A DNA stretch of 64,000 nt, taken from assembly GCF_000186265.1 (NCBI RefSeq), contig NC_014934.1:3844001-3908000 (forward strand), written 5' to 3'. The notes beneath the pieces were generated by a model. It saw nothing but the letters and a program-made list of their open reading frames with translations. It was not told the DNA's origin and searched no databases. The position numbers and the translations under genes are program-made. This DNA comes from Cellulophaga algicola DSM 14237 (GTDB lineage: Bacteria; Bacteroidota; Bacteroidia; Flavobacteriales; Flavobacteriaceae). Shown here piece after piece: positions 16,167-25,813 of the stretch (positions within the stretch are counted from its first letter, which is position 1; every line of letters begins with the position of its first letter).

Positions 16167-17318
16167 ATGGAAAATAAAAAAGCAGGATTCAATACCATCT
16201 GTACACATTTTGGAGAATTGAAAGATGAAAAGTATAAAGGAGCTATTTCTCCACTTTATATGAGTACGTCTTATGCTTTTGATGATGTTGAAGTTAAAAG
16301 ATATCCTCGCTATTTTAATACTCCAAATCAAGTTGCCTTATCAGAAAAAGTAGCGGCCTTAGAGCACGCAGAAGCTGCAATGATCTTTGGTAGCGGTATG
16401 GCTGCAGTAAGTACAGCGCTCATGGCGTTCTTAAGAGCTGGTGATCATGTTGTGCTTCAAAAAACATTGTATGGCGGGACTTATAATTTAGTTACAGAAG
16501 AGTTTGAGAAATTCGGAATTTCATATTCTTTTACAGAAGGTCTAAAACCTGAAGATTTTATTGCTAAAATAAAAGAAAATACAAAGGTTATATATATAGA
16601 AACACCATCTAATCCATTACTAACGATTACCGATTTAAAAGCAGTTAGTGCAATTGCTAAAGAACATGGTTTAGTTTCTATGATAGACAATACGTTCGCT
16701 AGCCCTGTAAACCAAAACCCTATAGATTTCGGTATTGATATTGTAATACATAGTGCAACAAAATATATGGGAGGTCATTCTGATATCTTAGCAGGTGCAG
16801 TGGCTTCTACAAAAGAGAATATGGAACGCATATTTCATTTAGCAAAAAATTTTGGAGGTAGTTTAAGTGATTATACTGTTTGGCTCTTAGAGCGCAGTAT
16901 TAAAACTATGGGTATACGCGTAAAGGCACAAAATGAAAATGCCCAAAAGATGTCGGAATATTTGTATGAAAACAAGAATGTTCAAGCCGTTTTTTACCCA
17001 GGACTACCTAGTCATGCAGATCATCAATTAGCAAAATCTCAAATGCGTGGTTTTGGAGGAATGCTTTCTTTTGAACTAAATGCAAGTATAGATTCTTATA
17101 CTTTTCAACAAGCCTTAAAGCTCATCAAATCTTCTATGAGTTTAGCTGGCGTAGAAAGCACCCTGTTATCGCCTTCAAAAACATCTCATGGTTTATTGAG
17201 TCCTGAAGAAAGAGAAAACCAAGGAATAGCAGATGGTTTAATTCGTTTTTCATTAGGTATTGAAGATATTGAAGATTTAATTGAAGATATAGAACAGGCT
17301 ATTGCTGTTGCAACGTAA
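16167..17318 (+). CDS. Cys/Met metabolism PLP-dependent enzyme (cystathionine gamma-lyase/synthase type)
   Basis: A 383-aa fold-type I PLP enzyme. GSGMAAVSTALMAF (residues 75-88) is the phosphate-binding loop, YIETPSNP and IDNTFASP lead to the cofactor Asp, and HSATKYMGGHSD carries the Schiff-base Lys199. GVESTLLSPSKTSHG is the substrate-binding loop. The family covers cystathionine gamma-synthase, gamma- and beta-lyases and methionine gamma-lyase; sequence alone does not decide, and I leave the symbol blank. It follows ccsBA by 53 bp and precedes bshB1 by 44 bp, so a thiol-metabolism link is plausible. Confidence 0.88.
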   Translation: MENKKAGFNTICTHFGELKDEKYKGAISPLYMSTSYAFDDVEVKRYPRYFNTPNQVALSEKVAALEHAEAAMIFGSGMAAVSTALMAFLRAGDHVVLQKTLYGGTYNLVTEEFEKFGISYSFTEGLKPEDFIAKIKENTKVIYIETPSNPLLTITDLKAVSAIAKEHGLVSMIDNTFASPVNQNPIDFGIDIVIHSATKYMGGHSDILAGAVASTKENMERIFHLAKNFGGSLSDYTVWLLERSIKTMGIRVKAQNENAQKMSEYLYENKNVQAVFYPGLPSHADHQLAKSQMRGFGGMLSFELNASIDSYTFQQALKLIKSSMSLAGVESTLLSPSKTSHGLLSPEERENQGIADGLIRFSLGIEDIEDLIEDIEQAIAVAT

Positions 17319-17362
17319 GTAATTGGTTGTGTAGTGCGACAGATTAATTTTAAAACTAAATT

Positions 17363-18079
17363 ATGAAATTAGATATATTAGCTTTTGGTGCACACCCGGA
17401 TGATGTAGAACTAGGTGCTGGAGGTACTATTGCTAAAGAAATTGCTGCTGGTAAAAAAGTAGGCATCGTAGACCTTACTCGAGGAGAATTAGGTACAAGA
17501 GGTAGTGCTGAAATTAGAGATGCAGAAGCAGCAGCCTCTGCAAGAATATTAGGAGTGTCAGTTCGCGAGAATTTAGAATTTGCTGATGGTTTTTTTGTAA
17601 ATGATAAAGAACATCAATTGGCTGTTATAAGGATGATCCGAAAATACCAACCAGAAATAGTACTTTGTAATGCTGTAGATGATCGTCATATTGATCATGG
17701 AAAAGGGAGTAAATTAGTGAGTGATGCTTGTTTTTTAAGCGGGTTGATAAAAATAGATACCAAGTTTGATGCGGCTAATCAAGCTCCTTGGAGACCTAAG
17801 CAAGTATACCATTACATTCAGTGGAAAAATTTAGAACCAGATTTTATAGTAAATGTATCAGGATATATTGAAAAGAAAACAGAAGCTATTTTAGCTTATG
17901 GTTCTCAGTTTTATGATCCAAAAAGTAAAGAACCAGAAACACCTATTAGTAGTAAGAACTTTACAGAAAGTGTAAATTACAGAGCTAGGGATTTAGGTAG
18001 ATTAATAGGAGTGGAGCATGGCGAAGGCTTTAATACAGAGCGTTACCCAGGGGTAAATAGCCTAGATGATCTTATTTAA
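17363..18079 (+). CDS. bshB1: Bacillithiol biosynthesis deacetylase BshB1
   Basis: A 238-aa LmbE/PIG-L enzyme that deacetylates GlcNAc-malate in bacillithiol synthesis, the main low-molecular-weight thiol route in many Bacteroidota. Zinc ligands lie in AHPDD (residues 10-14) and in the DDRHIDHG segment. LTRGELGTRGS and GVEHGEGFN are typical of the BshB1 branch rather than mycothiol MshB. Length is normal. bshA and bshC are not in this window. A strong terminator follows at 18111-18140. Confidence 0.93.
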   Translation: MKLDILAFGAHPDDVELGAGGTIAKEIAAGKKVGIVDLTRGELGTRGSAEIRDAEAAASARILGVSVRENLEFADGFFVNDKEHQLAVIRMIRKYQPEIVLCNAVDDRHIDHGKGSKLVSDACFLSGLIKIDTKFDAANQAPWRPKQVYHYIQWKNLEPDFIVNVSGYIEKKTEAILAYGSQFYDPKSKEPETPISSKNFTESVNYRARDLGRLIGVEHGEGFNTERYPGVNSLDDLI

Positions 18080-18110
18080 TTGTAGTTTTCAAAACATATA
18101 GAGTTAATTA

Positions 18111-18140
18111 AAAAACAGCGGCCCTAAGGCCGCTGTTTTT
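18111..18140 (+). terminator. Rho-independent terminator of bshB1
   Basis: Arms 18115-18123 and 18128-18136 form a 9-bp GC-rich stem around a CTAA loop, preceded by an A run and followed by T5. It ends the ccsBA/PLP/bshB1 run. Confidence 0.9.
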
Positions 18141-18162
18141 AGTTGTAGTGGTTTTTTAAAGA

Positions 18163-18255
18163 AAACACCATACTAATGGTGTTTGAAATAATTAGGATGA
18201 ATATAGAAAAGGGTATATTTTAACCAGCTAACTGGTGTCTTTTTCTAAAATATAC
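18163..18255. other. Cluster of stem-loops in the long gene-free region
   Basis: Within the 716-bp gap between bshB1 and the FAS1 gene (18080-18795) there is a stem of 8 bp (18163-18170 with 18177-18184) and then a two-tier hairpin: outer arms 18213-18222 and 18246-18255 (10 bp, perfect), inner arms 18223-18227 and 18232-18236 with a CTAA loop. I see no protein-coding sequence here. Whether this is a structured RNA or decayed sequence is undecided. Confidence 0.4.
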
Positions 18256-18323
18256 TCAAAGCTTAATGTTTATGTTTCATGTTCTTACACAGGAGTATAA
18301 AAAAGCATACCTGAGTTCGTGAT

Positions 18324-18349
18324 ATTATTATTATTATTATTATTATTAT
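18324..18349. repeat. ATT trinucleotide microsatellite
   Basis: Eight uninterrupted ATT units plus AT. It lies outside any gene, about 450 bp upstream of the FAS1 gene. The rest of the gap up to 18795 is AT-rich without a recognisable gene; a 9-mer TGAAATGCA is repeated at 18671 and 18745. Confidence 0.85.
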
Positions 18350-18795
18350 AAGGAAGTATTACTAGTATTCTAATTTATTATTTTGGGTTTGCTAGGGATC
18401 TTTAATTAGCGAAAGCGCTTCCTGCTTTTGTTAAATAATAAAATTACGATGTATAGCTTATGGGGGATTAGTTTTAAGCTTTTTATCTAAAGTAAGAGAG
18501 TATTAATAGTATAGAAAAAAGGTTGGTGCTACTTTATTTTTTTTTTTCGAATGTATTCTAGAACAAGTATAAAAAGAGTAGAGCTTCTAAAAAATGGTAT
18601 TCACAAAATTAATAAATTCCAAAATTTGAGCATTACAACTAATTTCTTGTTAATATTATGTTAATTTCTATGAAATGCACTTTCTGTACTATGAACTACA
18701 TATTATTAGGTGTATCTTGTCGTTATTATGATGTATTTCATCGTTGAAATGCAAACCCAAAACTTTAAATTGTATAAATTATAATACCTACTTTA

Positions 18796-19353
18796 ATGAT
18801 GAAGCAACTAAAATCCCCTCTTTTAGTGCTATTAATGCTTGCGATGCTAAGTATTACCGCGCAGAAAAAAAATAGTAATATTAAAATGGATCCTGAAAAA
18901 TCTATTCTTAAAAATGCTGAAAATTCCGGAAATCACGAATTATTACTTGCTGCAGTACATGTTTCCGAATTAGAAACATTATTAGATGGTGAAGCTCAGT
19001 TTACAGTTTTCGCCCCGAGTGATTTTAATTTTGACTCTTCGACTAAAGCAAGAATTATTGACTTAGTGAAAATTAAAAACAAGAAAGAAATTCAATCGAT
19101 TTTAGGATACCATATAATTGCAGGTAAACTTACGGCCTCAAAAATATTAAGAGCATTATGTAGTGGTAAAGGAAGAACAACATTTACGACAATCACAGGT
19201 GATATTCTTGTTGCAACCATGAAAGGTTTAGATATTATTTTAACCGATAAATACGGACAACAATCGATTATTACTAAAGCCGATGCAAACCAATGTAATG
19301 GTGTTATTCATGTAATAGATAGTGTAAATCACATTGCAGCAAGTAAAGCTTAA
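18796..19353 (+). CDS. Secreted fasciclin (FAS1) domain protein
   Basis: A 185-aa exported protein: hydrophobic signal peptide (LLVLLMLAMLSITAQ, residues 9-23) followed by one FAS1 domain, identified by the H1-type FTVFAPSDFNF (about residues 68-78) and the late VIHVIDSV motif preceded by GVIH. The YH pair of the family is present as LGYHIIAGKL. FAS1 proteins act in adhesion or as surface-associated domains; no specific role follows here. It stands alone, facing pheT, and is preceded by the long gene-free region. Confidence 0.92.
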   Translation: MMKQLKSPLLVLLMLAMLSITAQKKNSNIKMDPEKSILKNAENSGNHELLLAAVHVSELETLLDGEAQFTVFAPSDFNFDSSTKARIIDLVKIKNKKEIQSILGYHIIAGKLTASKILRALCSGKGRTTFTTITGDILVATMKGLDIILTDKYGQQSIITKADANQCNGVIHVIDSVNHIAASKA

Positions 19354-19368
19354 GATTAAGCTTTACTT
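19341..19368. other. Stem-loop between convergent FAS1 gene and pheT
   Basis: Two perfect 13-nt arms (19341-19353, 19356-19368) including the stop codon of the FAS1 gene. There is no T run on either side, so it is not a standard intrinsic terminator, but it may still block 3' exonucleases or separate the two converging transcripts. Confidence 0.5.
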
Positions 19369-19387
19369 GTAGTGCTATAGTGTTTTG

Positions 19388-21814
19388 TTATCTTAATTCT
19401 GCGCCAAGTTTTGTTTCAAAATTTTGCTTGAATTTAGACATAATTTTTTCAATCTGTTTATCTGTTAACGTTGCTTTTTCAGATTTTAAGGTGAAACTTA
19501 CCGCATAAGATTTTTTACCTTTTGGTAGTTTTGATCCTGTATATACATCAAAAAGACTTACTTCTTTAAGTATTGTCTTTTCCGTTTCAAAAGCTATGTT
19601 GTGAATATCTTCAAAAGATACTTCATTATTAATAAGTAATGCAAAATCTCTTTTTACTTCTGGGAATTTAGAAATCTCTTTGTAGCCTATTTTTTGATCC
19701 TTAATAAGGGTTAAAATTTCATCCCATTTAAAATCAGCATAAAGTATTTCATTCTTTAAATCAAAACTCTTTAAAATAGATTTTTTTACGGTACCCAGAT
19801 TAACAATTTCTGTTTTTCCTGACTTCATGGCAATTGCTTCAGAAAAATCATCACTCTTAGAAATTACAGTAGATAGATTTTTTATACCTAAACGATCTAA
19901 GATACTTTCTACATTAGATTTTAAGGTAAAGAAACTTGTTTTAGCAGCAGGTGCAATCCATGAACCTTCATTTTTATTACCTGTAAGGAAGAGTACTAAG
20001 TGTTTATTCTCTTCTTGTTGTCCGCTGTAATTATGATAGCTTTTTCCAAATTCAAAAAACTTTAAATTCTGTCTTTTTCTATTGCTATTATAAGAAATGG
20101 CTTCTAATCCAGAAAATAATAATGTTCTTCTTAATACAGAAAGATCGTTACTTAAAGGATTGATAATTTTTACAGTATGTTCTTCTTTTAACTTTTCAAG
20201 TTGTTCATTATATATTGGAGAAGTTAAACTGTTGGTCATAATTTCATTAAAACCTTTTGCAGCTAAAAAATCACCTATAATAGATTGTATTTTATAATCT
20301 TCAAAAGGACTTGTCGTCGCAACAGATGCGTTTAATTTTTCTTTGAAATTTATGTTATTATAACCGTAAACTCTTAAGATTTCTTCAATTACATCAACCT
20401 CTCTACGAACATCAACTCTATAAAAAGGAATAGTTAAACCTAATCCAGTTTCTGTAACGTTGTTAAGTTTTATATCTAAAGAAGCTAGTATAGATTTTAT
20501 AATATCTTGTGGAATTTCTTGTCCTATTAATCTATTAATTTTTTTATAGGTTAAGAAAACTTGGTAATCCTTTTCTTTATTAGGGTATAGGTCAATAATA
20601 TCAGATGTAATATCGCCACCCGCAATTTGTTGGATTAAAATAGCAGCTCTTTTTAAGCAATACTCAACACTGTTAATGTCAATACCTCTTTCAAAACGAA
20701 ATGATGCATCTGTATTAAACCCATGTCTTTTTGATGTTTTTCTTACGGAAATTGGATCAAAATAGGCACTTTCTAAAAAAATTGAGGTAGTGTCTTTTGT
20801 AACTCCAGAATTTAAACCACCATATACACCAGCGATGCAAAGAGGTTTTTCTGCATCACAAATCATCAAATCATCTTCGTGTAACTCAATTTCTACTCCG
20901 TCTAAAGTTTTAAATTTAGTACCCGTAGCCAAAGTTGTTACTTTAATTTTGTTGTCCTTAATTTTATTAGCATCGAAAGCATGTAATGGCTGCCCTAATT
21001 CGTGTAGTACATAATTTGTAACATCTACAATGTTATTGATAGGGTTTAAACCTATTGCTTTTAGTCTGTTCTTTAACCAATTAGGAGATTCTTGAACGGT
21101 AAGATTGTTAATGGTTATTCCTGCATATCTTGGCGCAAGTTTATTATTAAGAACATCAACATCAATCTTTAAAGATCTATTGGTAATATGAAAATTACTT
21201 ATAGAAGGTGTAATAAGCTCTAATTGAATATCTTTTTGTTTAAGACCAGCTTTCAAGTCTCTAGCCACACCTAAATGACTCATAGCATCTGCTCTATTAG
21301 GTGTAAGGCCAATTTCAAACACCGTATCATTTTCCACTTCAAAAATAGTAGAACAAGGGGTTCCAGCAATCAATTCATCACTTAAGACCATGATACCATC
21401 GTGACTTTCACCAAGACCTATTTCGTCTTCAGCGCAAATCATTCCATGACTTTCTTCTCCTCTAATTTTACCTTTTTTAATAGTCCATTCTTCACCTTCT
21501 TTAGTGTAAAGCTTTGTGCCAATAGTAGCAACAGGTACTTTTTGTCCTTGTGCAATATTAGCTGCTCCGCATACTATTTGTATAGGGTTTTCTGCTCCTA
21601 TATCTACCGATGTAATTTTAAGTTTATCAGCGTTAGGATGCTTTTCGCAAGATAAAACATGACCTACAACTATGCCTTTTAAACCACCCTTAGTAGATTC
21701 AAATGCTTCAATTCCTTCTACCTCTAAACCAAGATCGGTTAGTAATTCCGCAGTTTGTTCGGCTTCCCAGCTAATCTGTAAAAATTGTTTTAGCCAGTTG
21801 TAAGATATTTTCAT
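19388..21814 (-). CDS. pheT: Phenylalanine--tRNA ligase beta subunit
   Basis: An 808-aa protein of normal length for bacterial PheT, which with PheS charges tRNA-Phe. Domains in order: N-terminal tRNA-binding EMAP-like domain (residues about 40-150, LSCEKHPNADKLKITSVD), B3/B4 editing domain (about 210-370, NIVDVTNYV, GRPLHAFD-like LGQPLHAFDA), B5 (about 400-475), the catalytic-like core (about 490-680) and the C-terminal anticodon-binding FDX-ACB domain (SKFPEVKRDFALLI). The start MKISYNWLKQFL is the classical PheT N-terminus. pheS is not in the window. Confidence 0.97.
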   Translation of the reverse strand: MKISYNWLKQFLQISWEAEQTAELLTDLGLEVEGIEAFESTKGGLKGIVVGHVLSCEKHPNADKLKITSVDIGAENPIQIVCGAANIAQGQKVPVATIGTKLYTKEGEEWTIKKGKIRGEESHGMICAEDEIGLGESHDGIMVLSDELIAGTPCSTIFEVENDTVFEIGLTPNRADAMSHLGVARDLKAGLKQKDIQLELITPSISNFHITNRSLKIDVDVLNNKLAPRYAGITINNLTVQESPNWLKNRLKAIGLNPINNIVDVTNYVLHELGQPLHAFDANKIKDNKIKVTTLATGTKFKTLDGVEIELHEDDLMICDAEKPLCIAGVYGGLNSGVTKDTTSIFLESAYFDPISVRKTSKRHGFNTDASFRFERGIDINSVEYCLKRAAILIQQIAGGDITSDIIDLYPNKEKDYQVFLTYKKINRLIGQEIPQDIIKSILASLDIKLNNVTETGLGLTIPFYRVDVRREVDVIEEILRVYGYNNINFKEKLNASVATTSPFEDYKIQSIIGDFLAAKGFNEIMTNSLTSPIYNEQLEKLKEEHTVKIINPLSNDLSVLRRTLLFSGLEAISYNSNRKRQNLKFFEFGKSYHNYSGQQEENKHLVLFLTGNKNEGSWIAPAAKTSFFTLKSNVESILDRLGIKNLSTVISKSDDFSEAIAMKSGKTEIVNLGTVKKSILKSFDLKNEILYADFKWDEILTLIKDQKIGYKEISKFPEVKRDFALLINNEVSFEDIHNIAFETEKTILKEVSLFDVYTGSKLPKGKKSYAVSFTLKSEKATLTDKQIEKIMSKFKQNFETKLGAELR

Positions 21815-22092
21815 TTAATAGTATTTTCAATTCCGAGTTTTAAATAAACTGTAGTGTTCTAGTATTTAGAACTATATAGGCATATTTAAAGACCCTTATC
21901 GGATAATTAGTTTTGGTTTTTGATTTTTATTCTTGTAAACCTTGCTATTATTAGTTTTTAATAATTTGCAGCTAACAGCCAACAAATATAAAACAATGTG
22001 TCAAGACATTCAATAGCTATTTAATTGATTTGTTTTTTATTTTTAATTGTAACAATTTAATTGTTATTTCGGCCTTGATAAAAGAAGGAATT

Positions 22093-23313
22093 ATGAAGAA
22101 GTTGGGATTTGTTATGTGTTTTTTACTATTATTTTTTTCATGTACTGAAGATGAAAAAACACTAAAAGAAGGAAATTGGCTGGTGGAATTGCAAGTTATG
22201 GATCATCAAAAACTTCCTTTTAATTTAAAACTAATTAAAGAGACTAATACTAACTATTCTGCAGAAATATATAATGGGGATGAAGTAATACATACTAATG
22301 AGATTGATATAGTAGATAATACCATCATTATTAGGCTTCCGGTATTTGAAGGGTATTTGAAAGGTACGTTTGATGACAGCACAATAAAAGGTGATTTTAT
22401 TAAAGAAAGTTTAGATAGGGTAGTGCCTTTTATAGCTACCTATGGTAAAACAAATAGATTTGAAGTTGCCAATGAGGCTAAGACTTCTGTATCTGGAATT
22501 TGGGAAACTAAATTTAGTCCCAATACCAAAGATGCTTATATAGGGAAGGGTATTTTTGTTCAAAATAATACTAGTGTCCATGGTACTTTTAGAACCACTA
22601 CAGGTGATTATAGGTATTTAGAAGGAGTTTTAGATGGAGATTCTTTAAAATTATCGGCATTTGATGGAGCACACGCTTTCTTGTTTAAAGCCAAAGTAAA
22701 CGATAGTTTACTAGAGGGGACTTTTTATTCTGGTAATCATTTTAAGGAGCCATTTACGGCAATTAGGAATGAAGTATTTGAATTGCCTGATGAAGACGCT
22801 CTTACGTATTTGAAAGAAGGTTATGATAAGTTTGACTTTTCTTTTCCTAATGAGGAAGGCAAGATGTTATCATTGTCTGATGAAATTTTCAAAGATAAAG
22901 TAGTAATTATACAAGTGATGGGGACCTGGTGCCCTAATTGTTTAGATGAAACCAAGTTTTTAGTAGACTTTCTTAAAAACAATAGAACGCTTGAATTAGA
23001 GGTTGTTGCATTGTCTTTTGAATATGCTAAAACAGAAGAAGATGCTTATAAGTCCATCAACCGTTTAAAGAAGCGTGTAGGTATTAATTACCCTGTTCTT
23101 TTAGCGCAATACGGTACGGCTGATAAAGAAGAAGCGCAAAAGAAACTACCAATGTTAAACCATGTCCTATCTTATCCAACAACTATATTTATTGATAAAC
23201 AAGGCGTGGTACGTAAGATTAAAACAGGATTTAATGGTCCAGCAACAGGAGAAAAATATGCCGAATTTAAAACCGAATTTACAACACTAGTAACGGAGTT
23301 AGCTCATGAGTAA
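22093..23313 (+). CDS. Thioredoxin-like (TlpA/redoxin) lipoprotein
   Basis: A 406-aa envelope lipoprotein from the ATG at 22093, which has a good AAGAAGGA ribosome site and opens a lipoprotein signal ending FFSC (Cys17). An earlier ATG at 22030 would put 21 unrelated residues in front of the signal and is rejected. Residues about 20-240 form a beta-rich region like the DUF4369-type N-terminus of Bacteroidota TlpA proteins. The thioredoxin fold follows with the redox site WCPNC and a cis-Pro loop (SYPTTIFID). It is likely a periplasmic thiol oxidoreductase tethered to a membrane. A TAACAAT/ATTGTTA inverted repeat lies at 22050-22066. Confidence 0.88.
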   Translation: MKKLGFVMCFLLLFFSCTEDEKTLKEGNWLVELQVMDHQKLPFNLKLIKETNTNYSAEIYNGDEVIHTNEIDIVDNTIIIRLPVFEGYLKGTFDDSTIKGDFIKESLDRVVPFIATYGKTNRFEVANEAKTSVSGIWETKFSPNTKDAYIGKGIFVQNNTSVHGTFRTTTGDYRYLEGVLDGDSLKLSAFDGAHAFLFKAKVNDSLLEGTFYSGNHFKEPFTAIRNEVFELPDEDALTYLKEGYDKFDFSFPNEEGKMLSLSDEIFKDKVVIIQVMGTWCPNCLDETKFLVDFLKNNRTLELEVVALSFEYAKTEEDAYKSINRLKKRVGINYPVLLAQYGTADKEEAQKKLPMLNHVLSYPTTIFIDKQGVVRKIKTGFNGPATGEKYAEFKTEFTTLVTELAHE

Positions 23314-23318
23314 AGCCG

Positions 23319-23350
23319 AAAAAGCCTTTCAAAATTTAATTTGAAAGGCT
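23319..23350 (-). terminator. Terminator of the leuA-leuB transcript
   Basis: Arms 23323-23333 and 23340-23350 pair over 11 bp. The A run at 23319-23323 gives a T run on the minus strand, so it acts downstream of leuB; it may also stop the converging thioredoxin-like gene. Confidence 0.75.
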
Positions 23351-23376
23351 TCTAACGGACTAATTCTGGGTATAAT

Positions 23377-24495
23377 TTAAATAATAGTGGATTTACCCAA
23401 TCCAATATTTTCGTAATTCATAGTAAGGCTGTCATCAGTATCAACAATGTTATTCGCAATAAAATCGCCAACATCATTGGTACCATGTTTGCTCTTAGAA
23501 CTTATATCGGGGGTAACTATTTTTTTCTTTAATGATTTGTTTACAGCAGATACAACAGCTCTGGATTCTTCTTCTAAACCAAAATGTTGAAGCAACATGG
23601 CTGCAGAAAGTATAGCCGCTATTGGGTTGGCAATATCTTTACCAGCAGCTTGCGGATAAGAACCGTGTATGGGTTCAAACATAGCGATACCATCTCCTAT
23701 AGATGCAGAGGGTAGTAATCCAATAGAACCACCAATAACACTTGCTTGGTCAGAAATAATATCTCCGAAAAGATTCGGTGCTAAAATAACATCAAACCTA
23801 CTTGGGTTTAGTATCATTTGCATAATAGCATTGTGTAAATAAATACATTCTAATTCTACTTCAGGATAACTAGCACTGATTCTTTTTACTACTCTACGCC
23901 ATAATCGTGAAGTCTCTAGAACATTAGACTTATCAATTAAGGTAATTTTCTTACTTCTCTTTTTTGCTGCTTTAAAGGCTAAATGCGTAATTCTACTAAT
24001 CTGACTTTCGGTATACGAAGCAATGTCAGTAGCCGTTGTACCATCTCCACTTAAAGTATGTGCTCCGCCATAAATCCCACCAGTTAACTCTCTGTAAATT
24101 ACAAAGTCGGTTCCTTTTAAAACAGCTTCTTTTAAAGGCGATTTTTTTAGTAGCGTAGGAAATACGGCTACAGGTCTAATGTTAGTAAATACACCTAATG
24201 CTTTGCGTAATTCAAATAAACCATTTTCTGGTCTAATTTTAGCATCAGGATTATTGTCATATTCAGGTAATCCTATGGCTCCAAAAAGAACTGCATCAGA
24301 ATCTAGACAAAGTTTTATAGTATTTTCAGGGAGTGCTTTTTTAGTTTCAAGTATTGCTGCGCCTCCAATAAGTTCGGTAGTAAACGTAAATTGATGGCCG
24401 AATGTTTCTTCTACCGCTTTCAAACATTTTACAGCTTGAGCGATTACTTCTGGTCCAATACCATCTCCGGGTAAAAGTGCAATGTTAATATTCAT
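23377..24495 (-). CDS. leuB: 3-isopropylmalate dehydrogenase
   Basis: A 372-aa NAD-dependent beta-decarboxylating dehydrogenase, third step of leucine synthesis. Family marks: LLPGDGIGPEV near the N-terminus, RELTGGIYGG (substrate-binding Arg region), KSNVLETSRLWRR and GDIISDQASVIGGSIGLLPSAS with the metal-binding Asp residues, then FEPIHGSYP. It starts one base inside the leuA stop (TAATG), implying translational coupling. Confidence 0.95.
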   Translation of the reverse strand: MNINIALLPGDGIGPEVIAQAVKCLKAVEETFGHQFTFTTELIGGAAILETKKALPENTIKLCLDSDAVLFGAIGLPEYDNNPDAKIRPENGLFELRKALGVFTNIRPVAVFPTLLKKSPLKEAVLKGTDFVIYRELTGGIYGGAHTLSGDGTTATDIASYTESQISRITHLAFKAAKKRSKKITLIDKSNVLETSRLWRRVVKRISASYPEVELECIYLHNAIMQMILNPSRFDVILAPNLFGDIISDQASVIGGSIGLLPSASIGDGIAMFEPIHGSYPQAAGKDIANPIAAILSAAMLLQHFGLEEESRAVVSAVNKSLKKKIVTPDISSKSKHGTNDVGDFIANNIVDTDDSLTMNYENIGLGKSTII

Positions 24496-25667
24496 TAGGC
24501 GATGCTTTCAATATTAATAGTGCTTGTTTCAATAATTTGATGAATATCTTCATCAACTATTTCTTTCTTTCTATCTGCATAGACTAAAAATTCTTGGTAA
24601 ACTACGTCTAACTGTGTTTTTGTTAATTCGTATCCAACAATTTTTGCTCTATATGCCAAGGCAGCTCTACCACTTCTAGCTGTTAATATAATTGATGATT
24701 CATCAACACCAACATCCAAAGGGTCTATAATTTCGTATGTTTCTCTATTTTTAATGACCCCATCTTGGTGTATTCCAGAACTATGAGCAAAAGCATTAGC
24801 GCCAACAATTGCTTTGTTAGGCTGTACAAGCATTCCCATTTTCTGAGAGACCATACGGCTTGTGTCATTTAATAATTTACTGTTGATGTTGGTATCTAAA
24901 CCTAGGGTAGGATGTTGTCTTAAGATCATGACAACTTCTTCTAATGCCGTATTACCAGCGCGTTCGCCGATACCATTTATAGTACATTCTATTTGCCGTG
25001 CACCATTAATAACACCAGCAATAGAGTTTGCTGTGGCTAAGCCTAAATCATTATGACAGTGACAAGAAATGATAGCTCTATCAATACCATTTACGTTTTC
25101 ATACAGATACTTAATCTTAGCACCATATTCATCAGGCAAGCAATACCCTGTAGTATCAGGAATATTAACTACCGTTGCACCTGCTTTAATTACCGCTTCA
25201 CAGACTCGAGCTAAAAATTCATTATCTGTTCTACCAGCATCTTCTGCATAAAATTCTACGTCTTCTACAAAAGATTTAGCATATGAAACGGCCTCAATGG
25301 CACGTTCTATTATAGCATCTTTATTAGAATTAAATTTAAATTTTATATGAGATTCTGATGTTCCTATACCGGTATGTATTCTTGGTCGCTTCGCAAATTT
25401 TAATGCTTCTGCGGCAACTTCTATATCTTTTTTTACGGCTCTTGTTAATCCGCAAACAGTTGCGTTTTTAACAAGTTTTGCAATTTCTTGAACCGATTTA
25501 AAATCGCCAGGACTAGAAACAGGAAAGCCTGCTTCAATAACATCTACGCCAAGAAGTTCTAAACGTTCAGCTATCACCAATTTTTGTGTGGTGTCTAATT
25601 TACATCCAGGAACTTGTTCTCCGTCTCTTAGTGTTGTATCAAATATTTGTACTATATCTTTGCTCAT
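24495..25667 (-). CDS. leuA: 2-isopropylmalate synthase, short form
   Basis: A 390-aa DRE-TIM metallolyase that condenses 2-oxoisovalerate with acetyl-CoA. [14 protein letters not shown] (residues 9-22) gives the Arg/Asp of the active site, and the metal-binding HCHNDLGLA motif is present. It ends after the catalytic barrel and a short helical subdomain: the C-terminal allosteric leucine-binding domain of long LeuA enzymes (about 120 residues) is missing. Short forms occur in Bacteroidota, so feedback control must be absent or work differently. Coupling to leuB supports LeuA over homocitrate or citramalate synthase. leuC and leuD are not adjacent. Confidence 0.9.
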   Translation of the reverse strand: MSKDIVQIFDTTLRDGEQVPGCKLDTTQKLVIAERLELLGVDVIEAGFPVSSPGDFKSVQEIAKLVKNATVCGLTRAVKKDIEVAAEALKFAKRPRIHTGIGTSESHIKFKFNSNKDAIIERAIEAVSYAKSFVEDVEFYAEDAGRTDNEFLARVCEAVIKAGATVVNIPDTTGYCLPDEYGAKIKYLYENVNGIDRAIISCHCHNDLGLATANSIAGVINGARQIECTINGIGERAGNTALEEVVMILRQHPTLGLDTNINSKLLNDTSRMVSQKMGMLVQPNKAIVGANAFAHSSGIHQDGVIKNRETYEIIDPLDVGVDESSIILTARSGRAALAYRAKIVGYELTKTQLDVVYQEFLVYADRKKEIVDEDIHQIIETSTINIESIA

Positions 25668-25813
25668 TATATTTGCGTAGTTTTACTAGTCTATACGAAT
25701 ATAGATGTACTCTTATTAATTAAAGCTGATGTAAAAATTCATTTACAACGTTTAGATGGTTTTTACGATACTCAAGTAATGGGTAATCAGATAGTTAAAT
25801 TATATTTTTTACG

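Noticed and set aside
22030-22092. Upstream ATG of the thioredoxin-like lipoprotein adding 21 residues
   Set aside because: The ATG at 22093 has a good ribosome site and begins a proper lipoprotein signal; the extension would bury it.
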